A stretch of 64,000 nt of DNA. It comes from Alphaproteobacteria bacterium (GTDB lineage: Bacteria; Pseudomonadota; Alphaproteobacteria; UBA6615). Below, one piece after another: positions 27,526 to 35,758 of the stretch (position 1 is the stretch's first letter; the number at the start of each line of letters is the position of its first letter). The translations under genes and the position numbers were made by a program. Under the pieces are notes generated by a model, which saw nothing but the letters and a program-made list of their open reading frames with translations, had not been told where the DNA came from and ran no database searches. The stretch spans positions 36,722 through 100,721 of the forward strand of contig PBWR01000023.1 in the NCBI GenBank assembly GCA_002727315.1, in the 5' to 3' direction.

Positions 27526-28233
27526 TCAGCCGGACGGCCCGGGCAGGGTGATCCCGTAGCGCCAGCGCTCGATGGTTACATCGGCAAAGACACCGCCATA
27601 GTTCAGCGGCTCGCCTTCCCAGAATTCGTTACAGGCGGCCTGGTCGGGGTATTCCATGATCATCATGGAGCCGATCATCTGGGTGCCGTCGTCGCTGAAC
27701 ATGGGCCCGCGCGCTACGTAGCGGTCCATCACGCTCGCCTGGAACTTGTGGTGGGCCCCGGCGACGGCGGCGCGCCGCGCCTCGGCGTCGGGGCCGTCGA
27801 TGGCGGTGATGACGAACTGTTCCCAGCCCGCGGTGCGCGGATAGTCGTTGTAGCGAAGCTGCATGGACGACGACCAGCGGACGATCGAGGTCTCGCCGAA
27901 CGCGCCGCCCTGGTTGTAGCCCTCATTGTCGACCCAGGCCTGGGCGGCAGCCTTGTCGGGCGCATCGATCAGGGCCATCGCGCCCGCCGGCGTCTTGCCG
28001 TCATCGGCAAGCAGGGGGCCGGAGAAGCGGATCTGCGGCTCGGTGGCGCGCAGATAGGCCTGGTGGGCATCCATCGCCGCCTCGCGCGCCTCGAGCCCGC
28101 CATCGGCCTTGAAGTAGCCCTTGCAGATCCAGCTCGGGCTCTTGGTCCGGTAGTATTCCTCGAGCTCGGCTTCCGACAGTCGATAGCGCGGATCGCCCGG
28201 CAGCGCGCCGGACGGGTTGTTGGGATCGGCCAT
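27526..28233 (-). CDS. Tandem YCII-related domain protein
   Basis: 235 residues from ATG 28233 (SD GGGGGGAG); the longer track start runs into a palindromic repeat. The protein looks like two copies of the YCII-like ferredoxin fold. Each half has an HxAYLRAT/HHKFQ-type strand, a LLADDG/MFSDDG turn, a GAMALIDAP/GSMMIMEYP strand and a following acidic helix (AAAQAWVDNEGYNQGGAF / AACNEFWEGEPLNYGGVF), and each ends in a RW strand. YCII proteins are small, sometimes chlorohydrolytic, and the function here is unknown. It is divergent from the cupin gene. Confidence 0.75.
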   Translation of the reverse strand: MADPNNPSGALPGDPRYRLSEAELEEYYRTKSPSWICKGYFKADGGLEAREAAMDAHQAYLRATEPQIRFSGPLLADDGKTPAGAMALIDAPDKAAAQAWVDNEGYNQGGAFGETSIVRWSSSMQLRYNDYPRTAGWEQFVITAIDGPDAEARRAAVAGAHHKFQASVMDRYVARGPMFSDDGTQMIGSMMIMEYPDQAACNEFWEGEPLNYGGVFADVTIERWRYGITLPGPSG

Positions 28234-28317
28234 GGTGATTCTCCCCCCTGAAAGCGTGTGTTGGTGCCTATCGTCGCCACCATGGCGGCCGGGCGCAAGC
28301 CCGTCCAGTTCGATACC

Positions 28318-28390
28318 GTCATGCCCGGACTTGATCCGGGCATCTTGACTGACGCCGGGATGAGATACGCGGGTCAAGCCCGCGTATGAC
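28318..28390. repeat. Family-C compound palindrome
   Basis: Outer GTCAT/ATGAC ends enclose two hairpins, GCCCGGA-cttga-TCCGGGC and ACGCGGG-tcaa-GCCCGCGT. It lies in the divergent gap between the YCII and cupin genes and is of the type dispersed in many alphaproteobacterial genomes. Confidence 0.8.
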
Positions 28391-28460
28391 GAACGTGGTG
28401 ATTCGCCCACGGGTGGACTTCCCGGCTAAGCTGTCCCCACAACATGAGGGGGAAAGAACA

Positions 28461-28985
28461 ATGGCACGCACATTCCGCCGCGTGGTTACGGGCCACGACG
28501 AAAACGGCAGGTCGATCATCTGGAAGGACGGGCCGGCGCCCCAGTCCCTGGAGCCGCTGCCGGGCCTATTTCTGCACGAATACTGGGAAACGACGGCACC
28601 CGCCGACAATACCGGCGAGACCGACACCGCGATCCGCGAGAACTCGATCGAGCCCCACGATCCGAACGGGACGATCTTCCGGGTGGTGGATTTTCCGCCC
28701 GACGAGATGTGGAAGGATGCCGATGTGGGCGCGGCCTTCGACGAGATGGGCAGCGGAGCAGCCCATGACGGCGGCTCGGACACGCCGGGCATGCACGAGA
28801 CCCAGACGACCGACTTCGCCATCGTTCTGGAGGGTGAGATGTGGGCCGTCATGGAGGAAGGTGAGACCCTGCTCAAGGCCGGCGACGTGCTGGTCCAGCG
28901 CGGCACCAACCATGCATGGTCGAACCGGTCCGACAAGAACGCCGCAATCGCCTTCGTGCTGATCGGCGCGAAACCGCGGGGGTAA
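28461..28985 (+). CDS. Cupin-domain protein
   Basis: 174 residues from ATG 28461, preceded by GAGGGGGAAAGA; the 25 extra residues in the track ORF run through a repeat. A single conserved beta-barrel is visible near the C-terminus: TTDFAIVLEGEMWAVMEEGE, LLKAGDVLVQRGTNHAWSN and AFVLIGAKP. The motif-2 His (NHAW) is present, while the motif-1 His pair is replaced by TTDFAI after HETQ, so metal binding is uncertain. Similar proteins are annotated only as cupins. It is followed by a family-B repeat and a VOC gene on the same strand. Confidence 0.82.
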   Translation: MARTFRRVVTGHDENGRSIIWKDGPAPQSLEPLPGLFLHEYWETTAPADNTGETDTAIRENSIEPHDPNGTIFRVVDFPPDEMWKDADVGAAFDEMGSGAAHDGGSDTPGMHETQTTDFAIVLEGEMWAVMEEGETLLKAGDVLVQRGTNHAWSNRSDKNAAIAFVLIGAKPRG

Positions 28986-28994
28986 CGGGAAGCG

Positions 28995-29089
28995 CAACCT
29001 CATCCTGAGGAGGGCCGTAGGCCCGTCTCGAAGGATGTGGTTTTCTTGTCCTTCGAGACGCCGCTTTGCGGCTCCTCAGAACGAGGTGG
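28995..29089. repeat. Family-B intergenic palindrome
   Basis: CCTCATCCTGAGGAG at the left end mirrors CTCCTCAGAACGAGG at the right, with inner arms CGTCTCGAAGGA / TCCTTCGAGACG and two small hairpins (GGGCCGTAGGCCC; GCCGCTTTGCGGC). Related copies occur at 30966 and 36998. Confidence 0.85.
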
Positions 29090-29105
29090 ATCGAGAGGAT
29101 CTTCA

Positions 29106-29501
29106 ATGAACGGCAAGCTCAGACACTTCGTCATCTCGGTGCCCGACCCGCAGAAGGCCGCCGCGTTCTACGAGCGCGCGCTCGGCATGACCCGCGTCGG
29201 GTAGAATGATCTTCCGGGCGCGACGGCGGTCTATCTGACCGACGGGACGGTCAACCTGGCGCTGCTACGCTACAAGACCGAGGAAGCCGCCGGCGGCGAC
29301 CCGGACCGTTTCGGGGTGCACCATTTCGGCTTCGTGGTCGACGATGTCGAGGCTGTGCAGGGTGAGATCGAGGCGTCGGGCGGCAACTGGCTGATGGGCG
29401 AGGCGAAGGACGCGGGCGCCTTCTACGAGATCAAGTTCCGCGATCCCGACGGGGTCATCTTCGACATCAACGAAGGTGGCTGGCGCACGGGCGAGGATTG
29501 A
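29106..29501 (+). pseudogene. VOC (glyoxalase/bleomycin resistance) family protein with one in-frame TAG
   Basis: A 131-codon frame from ATG 29106 to TGA 29501 reads as a complete vicinal-oxygen-chelate protein, except for TAG at codon 33 (29202). Before it: HFVISVPDPQKAAAFYERAL and GMTRVG; after it: DLPGATAVYLTDG, VHHFGFVVDDVEAV and FYEIKFRDPDGVIFDI. The paired betaalphabetabetabeta modules and metal-type His/Glu positions are otherwise intact. One substitution, for example GAG to TAG, explains the break. It sits between the cupin and amidohydrolase genes, probably one transcript. Confidence 0.85.
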
Positions 29502-29566
29502 GGGTGTCCGCGCCGGCGCGCTAGTCTGGGCGGAACGAACAGAATCATGACCGGGGAGAGCGAGTG

Positions 29567-30937
29567 ATGGCCCGCACGCTGATCAAGGGCGGCTGGGTCG
29601 TGTCGATGGACGATGCGATCGGCGATATCAGGGGCGGCGACGTCCTGATCGAGGACGACCGGATCGCGGAGGTTGGCCGCGACATCGACGCCGGCGATGC
29701 CGAGGTGATCGGCGCGTCGAACATGATCGTTTGCCCCGGCCTGATCAACGTGCACGAGCACACTTGGCAGACCGGAGTGCGCGGCGTCGTCGCCGACTGG
29801 ACGATGTTCGAGTATTCCGAGCTGATGCACGCCACCGCGGTGCCCCATTTCACCCCCGACGATATCCGACTGGCGAACCTGTGCGGCGCGCTCAACCAGA
29901 TGAACTGCGGCACCACCACCCTGTTCGATTGGCATCATTGCAACGCCACGACGGACCACACCGACGCGGCCATCGACGCGCTGGAAGAGGCGGGCATCCG
30001 CGCCGTTTACGGCCACGGCCAGACCAAGACCGCGCCGAAGCCCGGTGAGCCGCCCTTCTCGGAGACCCCCCATTCGCGCGAGCGGGTCGAGCGCCTGCGC
30101 AAGGGCCGGCTGGCCTCCGATGACGGGCTGATCACTATGGCCATGTGCATTCAGGGGGTCGGCTTCTCGGTCTGGGACTGCATCGAGCATGATGTGCGCT
30201 TGGCCAGGGATATGGGCCTGCGCTGGTCGAACCACACGGGCGCCCTGGGCATTCCCTTCTTCGCCGAGGGCGCGGTGGCGCGCCTCGACGAGCTCGGCCT
30301 GCTCGGGCCGGAAGCCGATTTCGTGCACGCCACCAACTTCACCGATGACGAGCTCAAGCTGATCATCGACCGGGGCGGCTCGATCACGGTCGCGCCCGAA
30401 TGCGAATGCAATTTCGGCCACGGCAATCCGGTCACGGGCCGGGTGCTGGAGCTGGGTGGCACGCCATCCTTCGGGATCGATCTGGAATCCAACATCTCCG
30501 GTGACATGTTCTCGGTGGTGCGGTTCTCCCTGCAGCTCGAACGCGGCATGTACACCGATGCCCGCCCGCGCCCGACCAAGACCATGCCCACGCACCTGAA
30601 GACCCGCGTCGCGCTCGAGTGGGCGACCATCGGGAACGCCCGCGCGATCGGCATGGACGACCGGATCGGGTCCTTGACACCCGGCAAGCAGGCTGACGTG
30701 ATCCTGGTGCGCGGCGATGACCTCAACACCACGCCGGTGCATGACCCGGTGCAGACGCTGGTCTTCATGACCACGCCGCACAATGTCGACACGGTGTTCA
30801 TCGCCGGCGAGGTGAAGAAGCGCAAGCGCGGGCTGGTCTACCCGAAGGCGGAGATGCGCCGGAAGCTCGACGCGCTGGGCGAGTCCGGGCGTCGCATCCT
30901 GTCGGCCGCGGGCGTGCTCGACGCGGCGGCGGAGTAG
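29567..30937 (+). CDS. Amidohydrolase-family metal-dependent hydrolase/deaminase
   Basis: 456-residue TIM-barrel amidohydrolase of the TrzA/ATZ/MTA-SAH deaminase group. N-terminal sandwich strand then CPGLINVHEHTWQTG (metal HxH), FDWHHCNATTD, RWSNHTGA, FVHATNFTDDEL and TPSFGIDLESN (catalytic Asp), with a C-terminal IGSLTPGKQADVILVRGDD, the usual closing element. ATG 29567 is preferred over the adjacent GTG 29564, with GGGGAG upstream. Substrate is unknown, probably an aminohydrolase or chlorohydrolase-type reaction on a nitrogenous compound. A family-B repeat separates it from the next gene. Confidence 0.9.
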   Translation: MARTLIKGGWVVSMDDAIGDIRGGDVLIEDDRIAEVGRDIDAGDAEVIGASNMIVCPGLINVHEHTWQTGVRGVVADWTMFEYSELMHATAVPHFTPDDIRLANLCGALNQMNCGTTTLFDWHHCNATTDHTDAAIDALEEAGIRAVYGHGQTKTAPKPGEPPFSETPHSRERVERLRKGRLASDDGLITMAMCIQGVGFSVWDCIEHDVRLARDMGLRWSNHTGALGIPFFAEGAVARLDELGLLGPEADFVHATNFTDDELKLIIDRGGSITVAPECECNFGHGNPVTGRVLELGGTPSFGIDLESNISGDMFSVVRFSLQLERGMYTDARPRPTKTMPTHLKTRVALEWATIGNARAIGMDDRIGSLTPGKQADVILVRGDDLNTTPVHDPVQTLVFMTTPHNVDTVFIAGEVKKRKRGLVYPKAEMRRKLDALGESGRRILSAAGVLDAAAE

Positions 30938-30965
30938 GGAATGGTCGTTGTCGCTCACCGTCTCT

Positions 30966-31054
30966 CCTTCGAGACAGTGCTTTGCGCCTCTTAAGGATGA
31001 GGCGTTGTCTGGTCCTTCCTCATGCTGAGGAGCGAGCTATGCGAGCGTCTCGAA
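30966..31054. repeat. Family-B intergenic palindrome
   Basis: CCTTCGAGAC ... AAGGATGAGG on the left and CCTCATGCTGAGGAGCG ... CGTCTCGAA on the right form an imperfect long inverted repeat. It lies in the 144-nt gap before the MFS gene and explains the spurious N-terminal extension of the track ORF starting at 31022. Confidence 0.8.
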
Positions 31055-31081
31055 CATGATCTTCGCAATGGTCTCCCGTCC

Positions 31082-32254
31082 ATGACCTCCAACCGCTGGG
31101 TTGTTCTCGGTGCGCTGTTCCTGGCGCGGTCGGCGCTCGGCTATCACTTCCAGTCCGTCGCCTCGGTCTCGACCCTGCTGATCGAGGATCTGGACATCGA
31201 CTTCACGGAAGTCGGGACCCTGATCGGCTTGTTCTCGCTGCTCGGCGTGGTCACGGCCTTGCCGGCCGGGTTTCTCGGCGACAGGTTTGGCGAGAGGCGC
31301 GTTTGCCTGACGGGGTTGTTCCTGATGGCGCTGGGCGGCGGTCTCATGTGGCTGGCCAACGATTTCGGGGTGATCGCGCTCGGCCGAATCGTCGCCGGCA
31401 CGGGCGGCGTGATCATCACCGTCATCATGGTGAAGATCGTCGGCGACCTGTTTCAGGGACGCGAGGTCGTCACCGCGATGGCGATCCTGATGAACAGCTG
31501 GCCCGTGGGCATTGTCATCGGCCTGTGGACCCAGGGCGCGATGGCCGAGGCCTGGGGCGTGGAGGCCGTGTTCCTGACCGCGGGTATCGGGTCGGGGTTC
31601 GGACTGCTGCTGGTCGCGATCCTCTATCGGCCGCGCCACCCGCATCCGGTCGCCAAGGGCCCGTTTCTGCGCCTGTCGATCACCCGGCGCGAGACGGCTC
31701 TCGTCTCGCTCGCTGGCATCGTCTGGGTGCTCTACAACGCCGGCTACCTGATGGTGTTGTCCTTCGGGCCGGCGATGCTGGTCGCGCGCGGCCTCGACGT
31801 GGTCGCCGCGGGCGCGCTGATCGCGAATGCCACCTTCGTCTACATGTTCGCCATCCCCATCGGCGGCTGGCTGTCGGCGCGGCTGGCCCGCCCGAACCTG
31901 ACGATGATCGCATGCTTCTTCATTGGTGCGGTCGCGGTCGGGGCTGTGCCGCTGGTTGCCTCGCCCCTGCCGCTGTTCATCGTCGCGGCGATCTTCATCG
32001 GCATCCCGACCGGCAATGTAATGGCGCTAACGGTCGAGACCGTGCGCGCGGAGCACCGCAACACCGGGACCGGCATCTACCACACCTGGAACCAAGCGGG
32101 GCTGTTCCTCGGCCCGGTCTTCGCGGGCTGGATCGTCGACCTCACGGGCGACCCGGCGAACACGATGTATGTGGGCGGCGCGGCGCAGATCCTCGCCATC
32201 GGGGCGCTGGTGATCCTTCGTCTGATACAGCGGCGTGAATCTGGTGCCCGCTGA
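31082..32254 (+). CDS. MFS transporter at head of the rSAM cluster
   Basis: 390 residues from ATG 31082, with about 12 TM helices. FLGDRFGERRVCLTG is the canonical MFS loop motif and LPAGF precedes it; the C-terminal half has IPIGGWLSARLARPNLT and TGTGIYHTWNQAG. NarK/CynX-like by general look; substrate unknown. Its last 20 nt overlap the start of the glycosyltransferase gene, so the exporter is probably translated with the downstream pathway genes and may export the pathway product or import its precursor. Confidence 0.87.
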   Translation: MTSNRWVVLGALFLARSALGYHFQSVASVSTLLIEDLDIDFTEVGTLIGLFSLLGVVTALPAGFLGDRFGERRVCLTGLFLMALGGGLMWLANDFGVIALGRIVAGTGGVIITVIMVKIVGDLFQGREVVTAMAILMNSWPVGIVIGLWTQGAMAEAWGVEAVFLTAGIGSGFGLLLVAILYRPRHPHPVAKGPFLRLSITRRETALVSLAGIVWVLYNAGYLMVLSFGPAMLVARGLDVVAAGALIANATFVYMFAIPIGGWLSARLARPNLTMIACFFIGAVAVGAVPLVASPLPLFIVAAIFIGIPTGNVMALTVETVRAEHRNTGTGIYHTWNQAGLFLGPVFAGWIVDLTGDPANTMYVGGAAQILAIGALVILRLIQRRESGAR

Positions 32255-32930
32255 TCCGGCGCTCGGCATTGTCGTCCCGGCCCTGAATGCGGCTGCCGGA
32301 TTGCCGGCGGCCCTGCAGTCCCTGCGCGAAGGCGCGGGGATCTTCGATCTCGATATTCTCGTCGTCGATGGTGGCTCCACGGACGATACGGTCGCGGTCG
32401 CCGAGGCGAACGGCGCGCGGGTGCTGGCTTCGGAGCTCGGGCGCGGCACCCAACTGGCTGCCGGCGCAACGGCGGTGTCCGGCGACTGGCTGCTATTCGT
32501 GCATGCCGACACGGTGCTCGCGCCGGGTTGGGCCGGGGAACTGGCTCGGTTCGTGGCCGACGGTCATGATCGCGCGGCTTACTTCCGGTTCCAACTGGAC
32601 GATGAGGCGCCCGGCGCGCGGCGGATCGAGCGGCTAGTCGACTGGCGCTGTCGCATGCTGGGACTGCCCTATGGCGATCAGGGGCTGGCCCTGTCGCGCA
32701 AGCTCTACACCGCATTCGGCGGCTACCAGGATATCCCGCTGATGGAGGATGTCAGGCTTGTCCGGCAGCTGCGCCGGCACCGGATTGTCGGACTCGAGAC
32801 CGCGGCGGTCACCTCGGCGCGCCGCTATCGCGAGGGCGGCTACTGGCGCCGTCCGATGCGCAACCTGTTCTGCCTGCTGCTTTACTTTCTCGGCCTGCCG
32901 CCGCGCGCGTTCCGGGCGTTCTACGGATGA
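32235..32930 (+). CDS. TIGR04283-type family 2 glycosyltransferase (rSAM/arsenosugar-associated)
   Basis: 231-residue GT2. Signature segments are IVVPALNAAAGLPAALQSL, DILVVDGGSTDDT, GRGTQLAAGA, WLLFVHADTVL (DxD-like HAD) and GDQGLALSRKLYTAFGGY with PLMEDVRLVRQL. The family is annotated as transferase 2, rSAM/selenodomain-associated, and is linked with arsenosugar biosynthesis in databases. It probably transfers a sugar or sugar-like group to a small acceptor. GTG start overlaps the MFS gene by 20 nt and its stop overlaps the next gene by 4 nt (ATGA). Confidence 0.88.
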   Translation: MNLVPADPALGIVVPALNAAAGLPAALQSLREGAGIFDLDILVVDGGSTDDTVAVAEANGARVLASELGRGTQLAAGATAVSGDWLLFVHADTVLAPGWAGELARFVADGHDRAAYFRFQLDDEAPGARRIERLVDWRCRMLGLPYGDQGLALSRKLYTAFGGYQDIPLMEDVRLVRQLRRHRIVGLETAAVTSARRYREGGYWRRPMRNLFCLLLYFLGLPPRAFRAFYG

Positions 32931-33550
32931 ACCCGACACCCCATCTCGTGGTGTTTGCGCGCGCGCCCCGGCGCGGCGTGGTCAAGCGGCGCCTGGCGGC
33001 CGATATCGGCGCGGATGCAGCGCTCGCCTTCTACCGGCGCAACTTCGCTGATGTGCTGCGCCGGTTGGGCGGCGACCCGCGCTGGCAGACCTGGCTTTCG
33101 GTGACGCCGGACGGGGACGCGGCGCGGGCCGGCCTGTGGCCGCCGGTGCCCGGCGTGCGGCTGATCGCCCAGGGCGGCGGCGACCTGGGCGCGCGGATGG
33201 CGCGGCCCCTCATCGAGATGCCGCCGGGCCCGGTGGCGATCGTCGGCACGGACATTCCCGACATCGCGCCACGGCATATCGCGGACGCCTTTGCGGCACT
33301 CGGCACGAACGAGATGGTGTTCGGGCCCGCGACCGACGGCGGCTACTGGCTGGTCGGCGCACGCCGCCGGCCCCGCGTGCCGCATGGCCTGTTCGGCAAT
33401 GTCCGCTGGAGCACGGAGCATGCGCTGGCCGACACCCTGGCCTGCCTGCCCGGAGATTTTCGCACCGCGATGCTCGAGACCCTCGACGATGTCGATGACG
33501 GGGTGGCCTGGCGGGCCTGGCGCGCGCGGCGGCGGCCGGCTCTCAAATAA
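32927..33550 (+). CDS. TIGR04282-type transferase (CofC-like, DUF2064)
   Basis: 207-residue nucleotidyltransferase-like GT-A fold protein, the usual partner of the TIGR04283 enzyme. VVFARAPRRGVVKRRLAAD is the KTRL-like N-terminal binding loop, followed by AIVGTDIPDIAPRHI (GxDxP motif), MVFGPATDGGYWLVG and WSTEHALADTL. Possible role: preparing an activated donor for the neighbouring glycosyltransferase. It overlaps that gene by 4 nt and is followed 72 nt later by the radical SAM gene. Confidence 0.88.
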   Translation: MNPTPHLVVFARAPRRGVVKRRLAADIGADAALAFYRRNFADVLRRLGGDPRWQTWLSVTPDGDAARAGLWPPVPGVRLIAQGGGDLGARMARPLIEMPPGPVAIVGTDIPDIAPRHIADAFAALGTNEMVFGPATDGGYWLVGARRRPRVPHGLFGNVRWSTEHALADTLACLPGDFRTAMLETLDDVDDGVAWRAWRARRRPALK

Positions 33551-33622
33551 ATGTGACGTGAAGCCGGACCTGTTCCTTCCGACATCGGGACCGCTACAAT
33601 CGCGCGTTCGCTCGGGGAAGGC

Positions 33623-34672
33623 ATGGAATCCATCTACTACGTCATCTCGTGGCTCTGCCACCGCAACTGCCTGCACTGCTACGACACGCGGTTCCGCCCC
33701 TATGTGCGTGACGCGCGCGATGCGGTTGTCGGTGTGGCGGTGGCAAGCCACGCGAAGATCATCGCCAACCTGCCCGATCGCATGACCTATCGCGAGACCG
33801 ACGAGGGGCCGGAACTGCCCGGCCGCGTTATCCTGTCGGGCGGAGAGGTGCTGCTCGACCCGATCCGTGAACCGGTGCTGTATCCGGTGATGGACATGCT
33901 GTGCGACAGGTATGCGGATGCCGGCGGCGTGCGTGTGGTGGTCCAGACCACTGGCGATCTGGTGACCGAGCAAATCCTCGACGAGCTTCTCGAACACGGT
34001 CTGTGGCAGATCTCGATCACCGGCATGGACGATTTTCATGCCGGCCATGAGGGTGAGAGGCGCTTGCCCCTGGTCGAGCACCTGACCGGGATGTTCGAGG
34101 CCGCGGACCTTGTGCCCACGGGTCGCCGCCATGACGGCACCGACGGGCGCGGCACCTCGGCGCCCGTCTATTCGATGATGGGTGCGAACCCGGAGGAATG
34201 GATCGGCGCCATATGGCCGCGCGGCCGGGCCTGGGACAACGAGCTGTCGAGCGCCACCCTGGAAGACAATTTCTGCAATCGCTGGTCGGGCGGTCTGAAC
34301 TTCCTGAACCATGGCCGGATCGGCTCGGAGGTCTCGATCGAGCCGGGCGGGAATGTCTATCCGTGCTGCCTGAAGACGAAGGCGCCGCTCGGCAACCTGA
34401 CCGAGGAGCCGCTGATCGACATCCTCGACAGCCTGAAGGGGCATCCGGCCTTCGAGGCGCTCAACGACGGTGCGCCCGAACGCGTGGGACTGGCCTTCGG
34501 CTGGGACGAGGAGACCTTCATCCGGGCGAGCGAGACGACGACCCCCGGCGGCGCGCCGTACCGAAACCTCTGCATCGGCTGCGACCGGTTCCACGAGCAG
34601 GTGCTCGGGCCCCTGATCGAGGGCCTGCGCCAGGAACGCCTGGCCCGCAGGGCGGCGGGAGCGGCGGCGTGA
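33623..34672 (+). CDS. Radical SAM enzyme with SPASM-like C-terminal cysteines
   Basis: 349 residues. The [4Fe-4S]/SAM motif CHRNCLHC (C12, C16, C19) is near the N-terminus, and ILSGGEVLLDP is the GGE motif. Further cysteines at 218, 248-249 (VYPCCLKT) and 317/320 (LCIGC) look like an auxiliary cluster domain, with the SPASM-like GNLTEEPLIDIL between. It is not the ArsS (TIGR04167) type: that family's N-terminal signature is absent. The reaction is unknown, but the context with two sugar-type transferases, a kinase-like protein and transport genes suggests modification of a small molecule. Its TGA overlaps the kinase start (GTGA). Confidence 0.85.
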   Translation: MESIYYVISWLCHRNCLHCYDTRFRPYVRDARDAVVGVAVASHAKIIANLPDRMTYRETDEGPELPGRVILSGGEVLLDPIREPVLYPVMDMLCDRYADAGGVRVVVQTTGDLVTEQILDELLEHGLWQISITGMDDFHAGHEGERRLPLVEHLTGMFEAADLVPTGRRHDGTDGRGTSAPVYSMMGANPEEWIGAIWPRGRAWDNELSSATLEDNFCNRWSGGLNFLNHGRIGSEVSIEPGGNVYPCCLKTKAPLGNLTEEPLIDILDSLKGHPAFEALNDGAPERVGLAFGWDEETFIRASETTTPGGAPYRNLCIGCDRFHEQVLGPLIEGLRQERLARRAAGAAA

Positions 34673-35736
34673 GCAAGGCCAGCGGCACGCGGATCGAGGC
34701 GGTGTGCGGCGCACTCGCCGAACGGCTGGGGGCCGCGCGAGACATGCTGTCACCGCTGCCCGATTCGGGCCTCGCCCACGATCATGTCCGCATCGGCGAG
34801 ACGGGTGCGCTGGCGCGGGTGCCCAAGCAAAGCCAGCTTGGCCTGGAGGCGGCGGCCAATCTCGAATATCAGGCGGCCTGCTTCGAACGGGCCGCGGCGA
34901 GCGGACATGCCCCGCGGCTGCACGACCGACTGGCGCCGGGCGCGGATCTGCCCATGGGTGCGCTGATCGTCGACTTGATCGACGGCCGGCCGCTCTCTCT
35001 GCCCGATGACCTGACGGCGATGGCCGAATGCCTGGCGGCGATCCACGCGCTGCCGTTGCCCGTTACCCGGTCGCCGTTGAAGGACCCCGGCGATCCGCTG
35101 GCCGACACCTTCATGGAGATCATGTCCCAGGCCGTCTTCATTGCCGGGGCGGGGCTGGATCCGGACGCCGAATCCCAGATTCGGGCGGAGTTGCAGGCGG
35201 CCGGCGCGACGCTTGCCGGGGACGCGCGTCCACCCAGGACCCTGATCGCGTTCGATGCACATCCGGGAAACTATCTGGTGGACGCCCAGGGCCGGGCGAT
35301 CCTCGTGGATCTGGAGAAGGCGCGCTACGGGGCCGCCGCCTTCGATCTGGCGCACGCAACCCTCTACACCTCGACCACGTGGGACGTGGACAGCCAGGCG
35401 GTCCTGGACCGTGCACAGGTGGCGGCCTTCCACCGGGCGTGGCTGGGCGCCGTGTCGGACGCGCTGGCGTCGGCGACCGAGGCCTGGCTGTTGCCCCTGC
35501 GCCGCATGATGTGGCTCTGGTCGGTGACCTGGTGTGCGAAATGGCGGGTGCAGTCTGGCGGGAGTGTCGCTGGGCAGAACAACGAGAACTGGTCGGCGGA
35601 GCTGAGCGAGGATGCGCTCGTCGCCCATGTCGCCGGCCGCGTCGACGATTATCTTGATCCCGAAACGATCGCGCGGGTGCGTACCGACTGGGATGGAACG
35701 GACACCGGTGTGGTGTCGCCAGCCCTGACCGGCTGA
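34669..35736 (+). CDS. APH/choline-kinase-like phosphotransferase
   Basis: 355 residues with the aminoglycoside-phosphotransferase fold. The catalytic-loop equivalent is FDAHPGNYLVDAQG and the metal site is ILVDLEKARYG, followed by FDLAHATLY. The N-lobe is short and ends in the PMGALIVDLIDGRPL hinge. The GTG at 34669 overlaps the radical SAM stop; the 157 residues ahead of it in the track ORF are the wrong frame of the radical SAM gene. It could phosphorylate the pathway's hydroxylated substrate, salvaging it for the CofC-like transferase, as choline-kinase/LicC pairs do. That role is inference. Confidence 0.82.
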   Translation: MSKASGTRIEAVCGALAERLGAARDMLSPLPDSGLAHDHVRIGETGALARVPKQSQLGLEAAANLEYQAACFERAAASGHAPRLHDRLAPGADLPMGALIVDLIDGRPLSLPDDLTAMAECLAAIHALPLPVTRSPLKDPGDPLADTFMEIMSQAVFIAGAGLDPDAESQIRAELQAAGATLAGDARPPRTLIAFDAHPGNYLVDAQGRAILVDLEKARYGAAAFDLAHATLYTSTTWDVDSQAVLDRAQVAAFHRAWLGAVSDALASATEAWLLPLRRMMWLWSVTWCAKWRVQSGGSVAGQNNENWSAELSEDALVAHVAGRVDDYLDPETIARVRTDWDGTDTGVVSPALTG

Positions 35737-35758
35737 CAAGCGGGAAAGAGGAACGGAT

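Noticed and set aside
34198-34668. N-terminal 157 residues of the track ORF ending at 35736
   Set aside because: Wrong frame of the radical SAM gene. The kinase starts at GTG 34669 in a GTGA overlap.
32921-34753. 610-codon minus-strand ORF
   Set aside because: Antisense of the CofC-like transferase and radical SAM genes, both with recognisable motifs.
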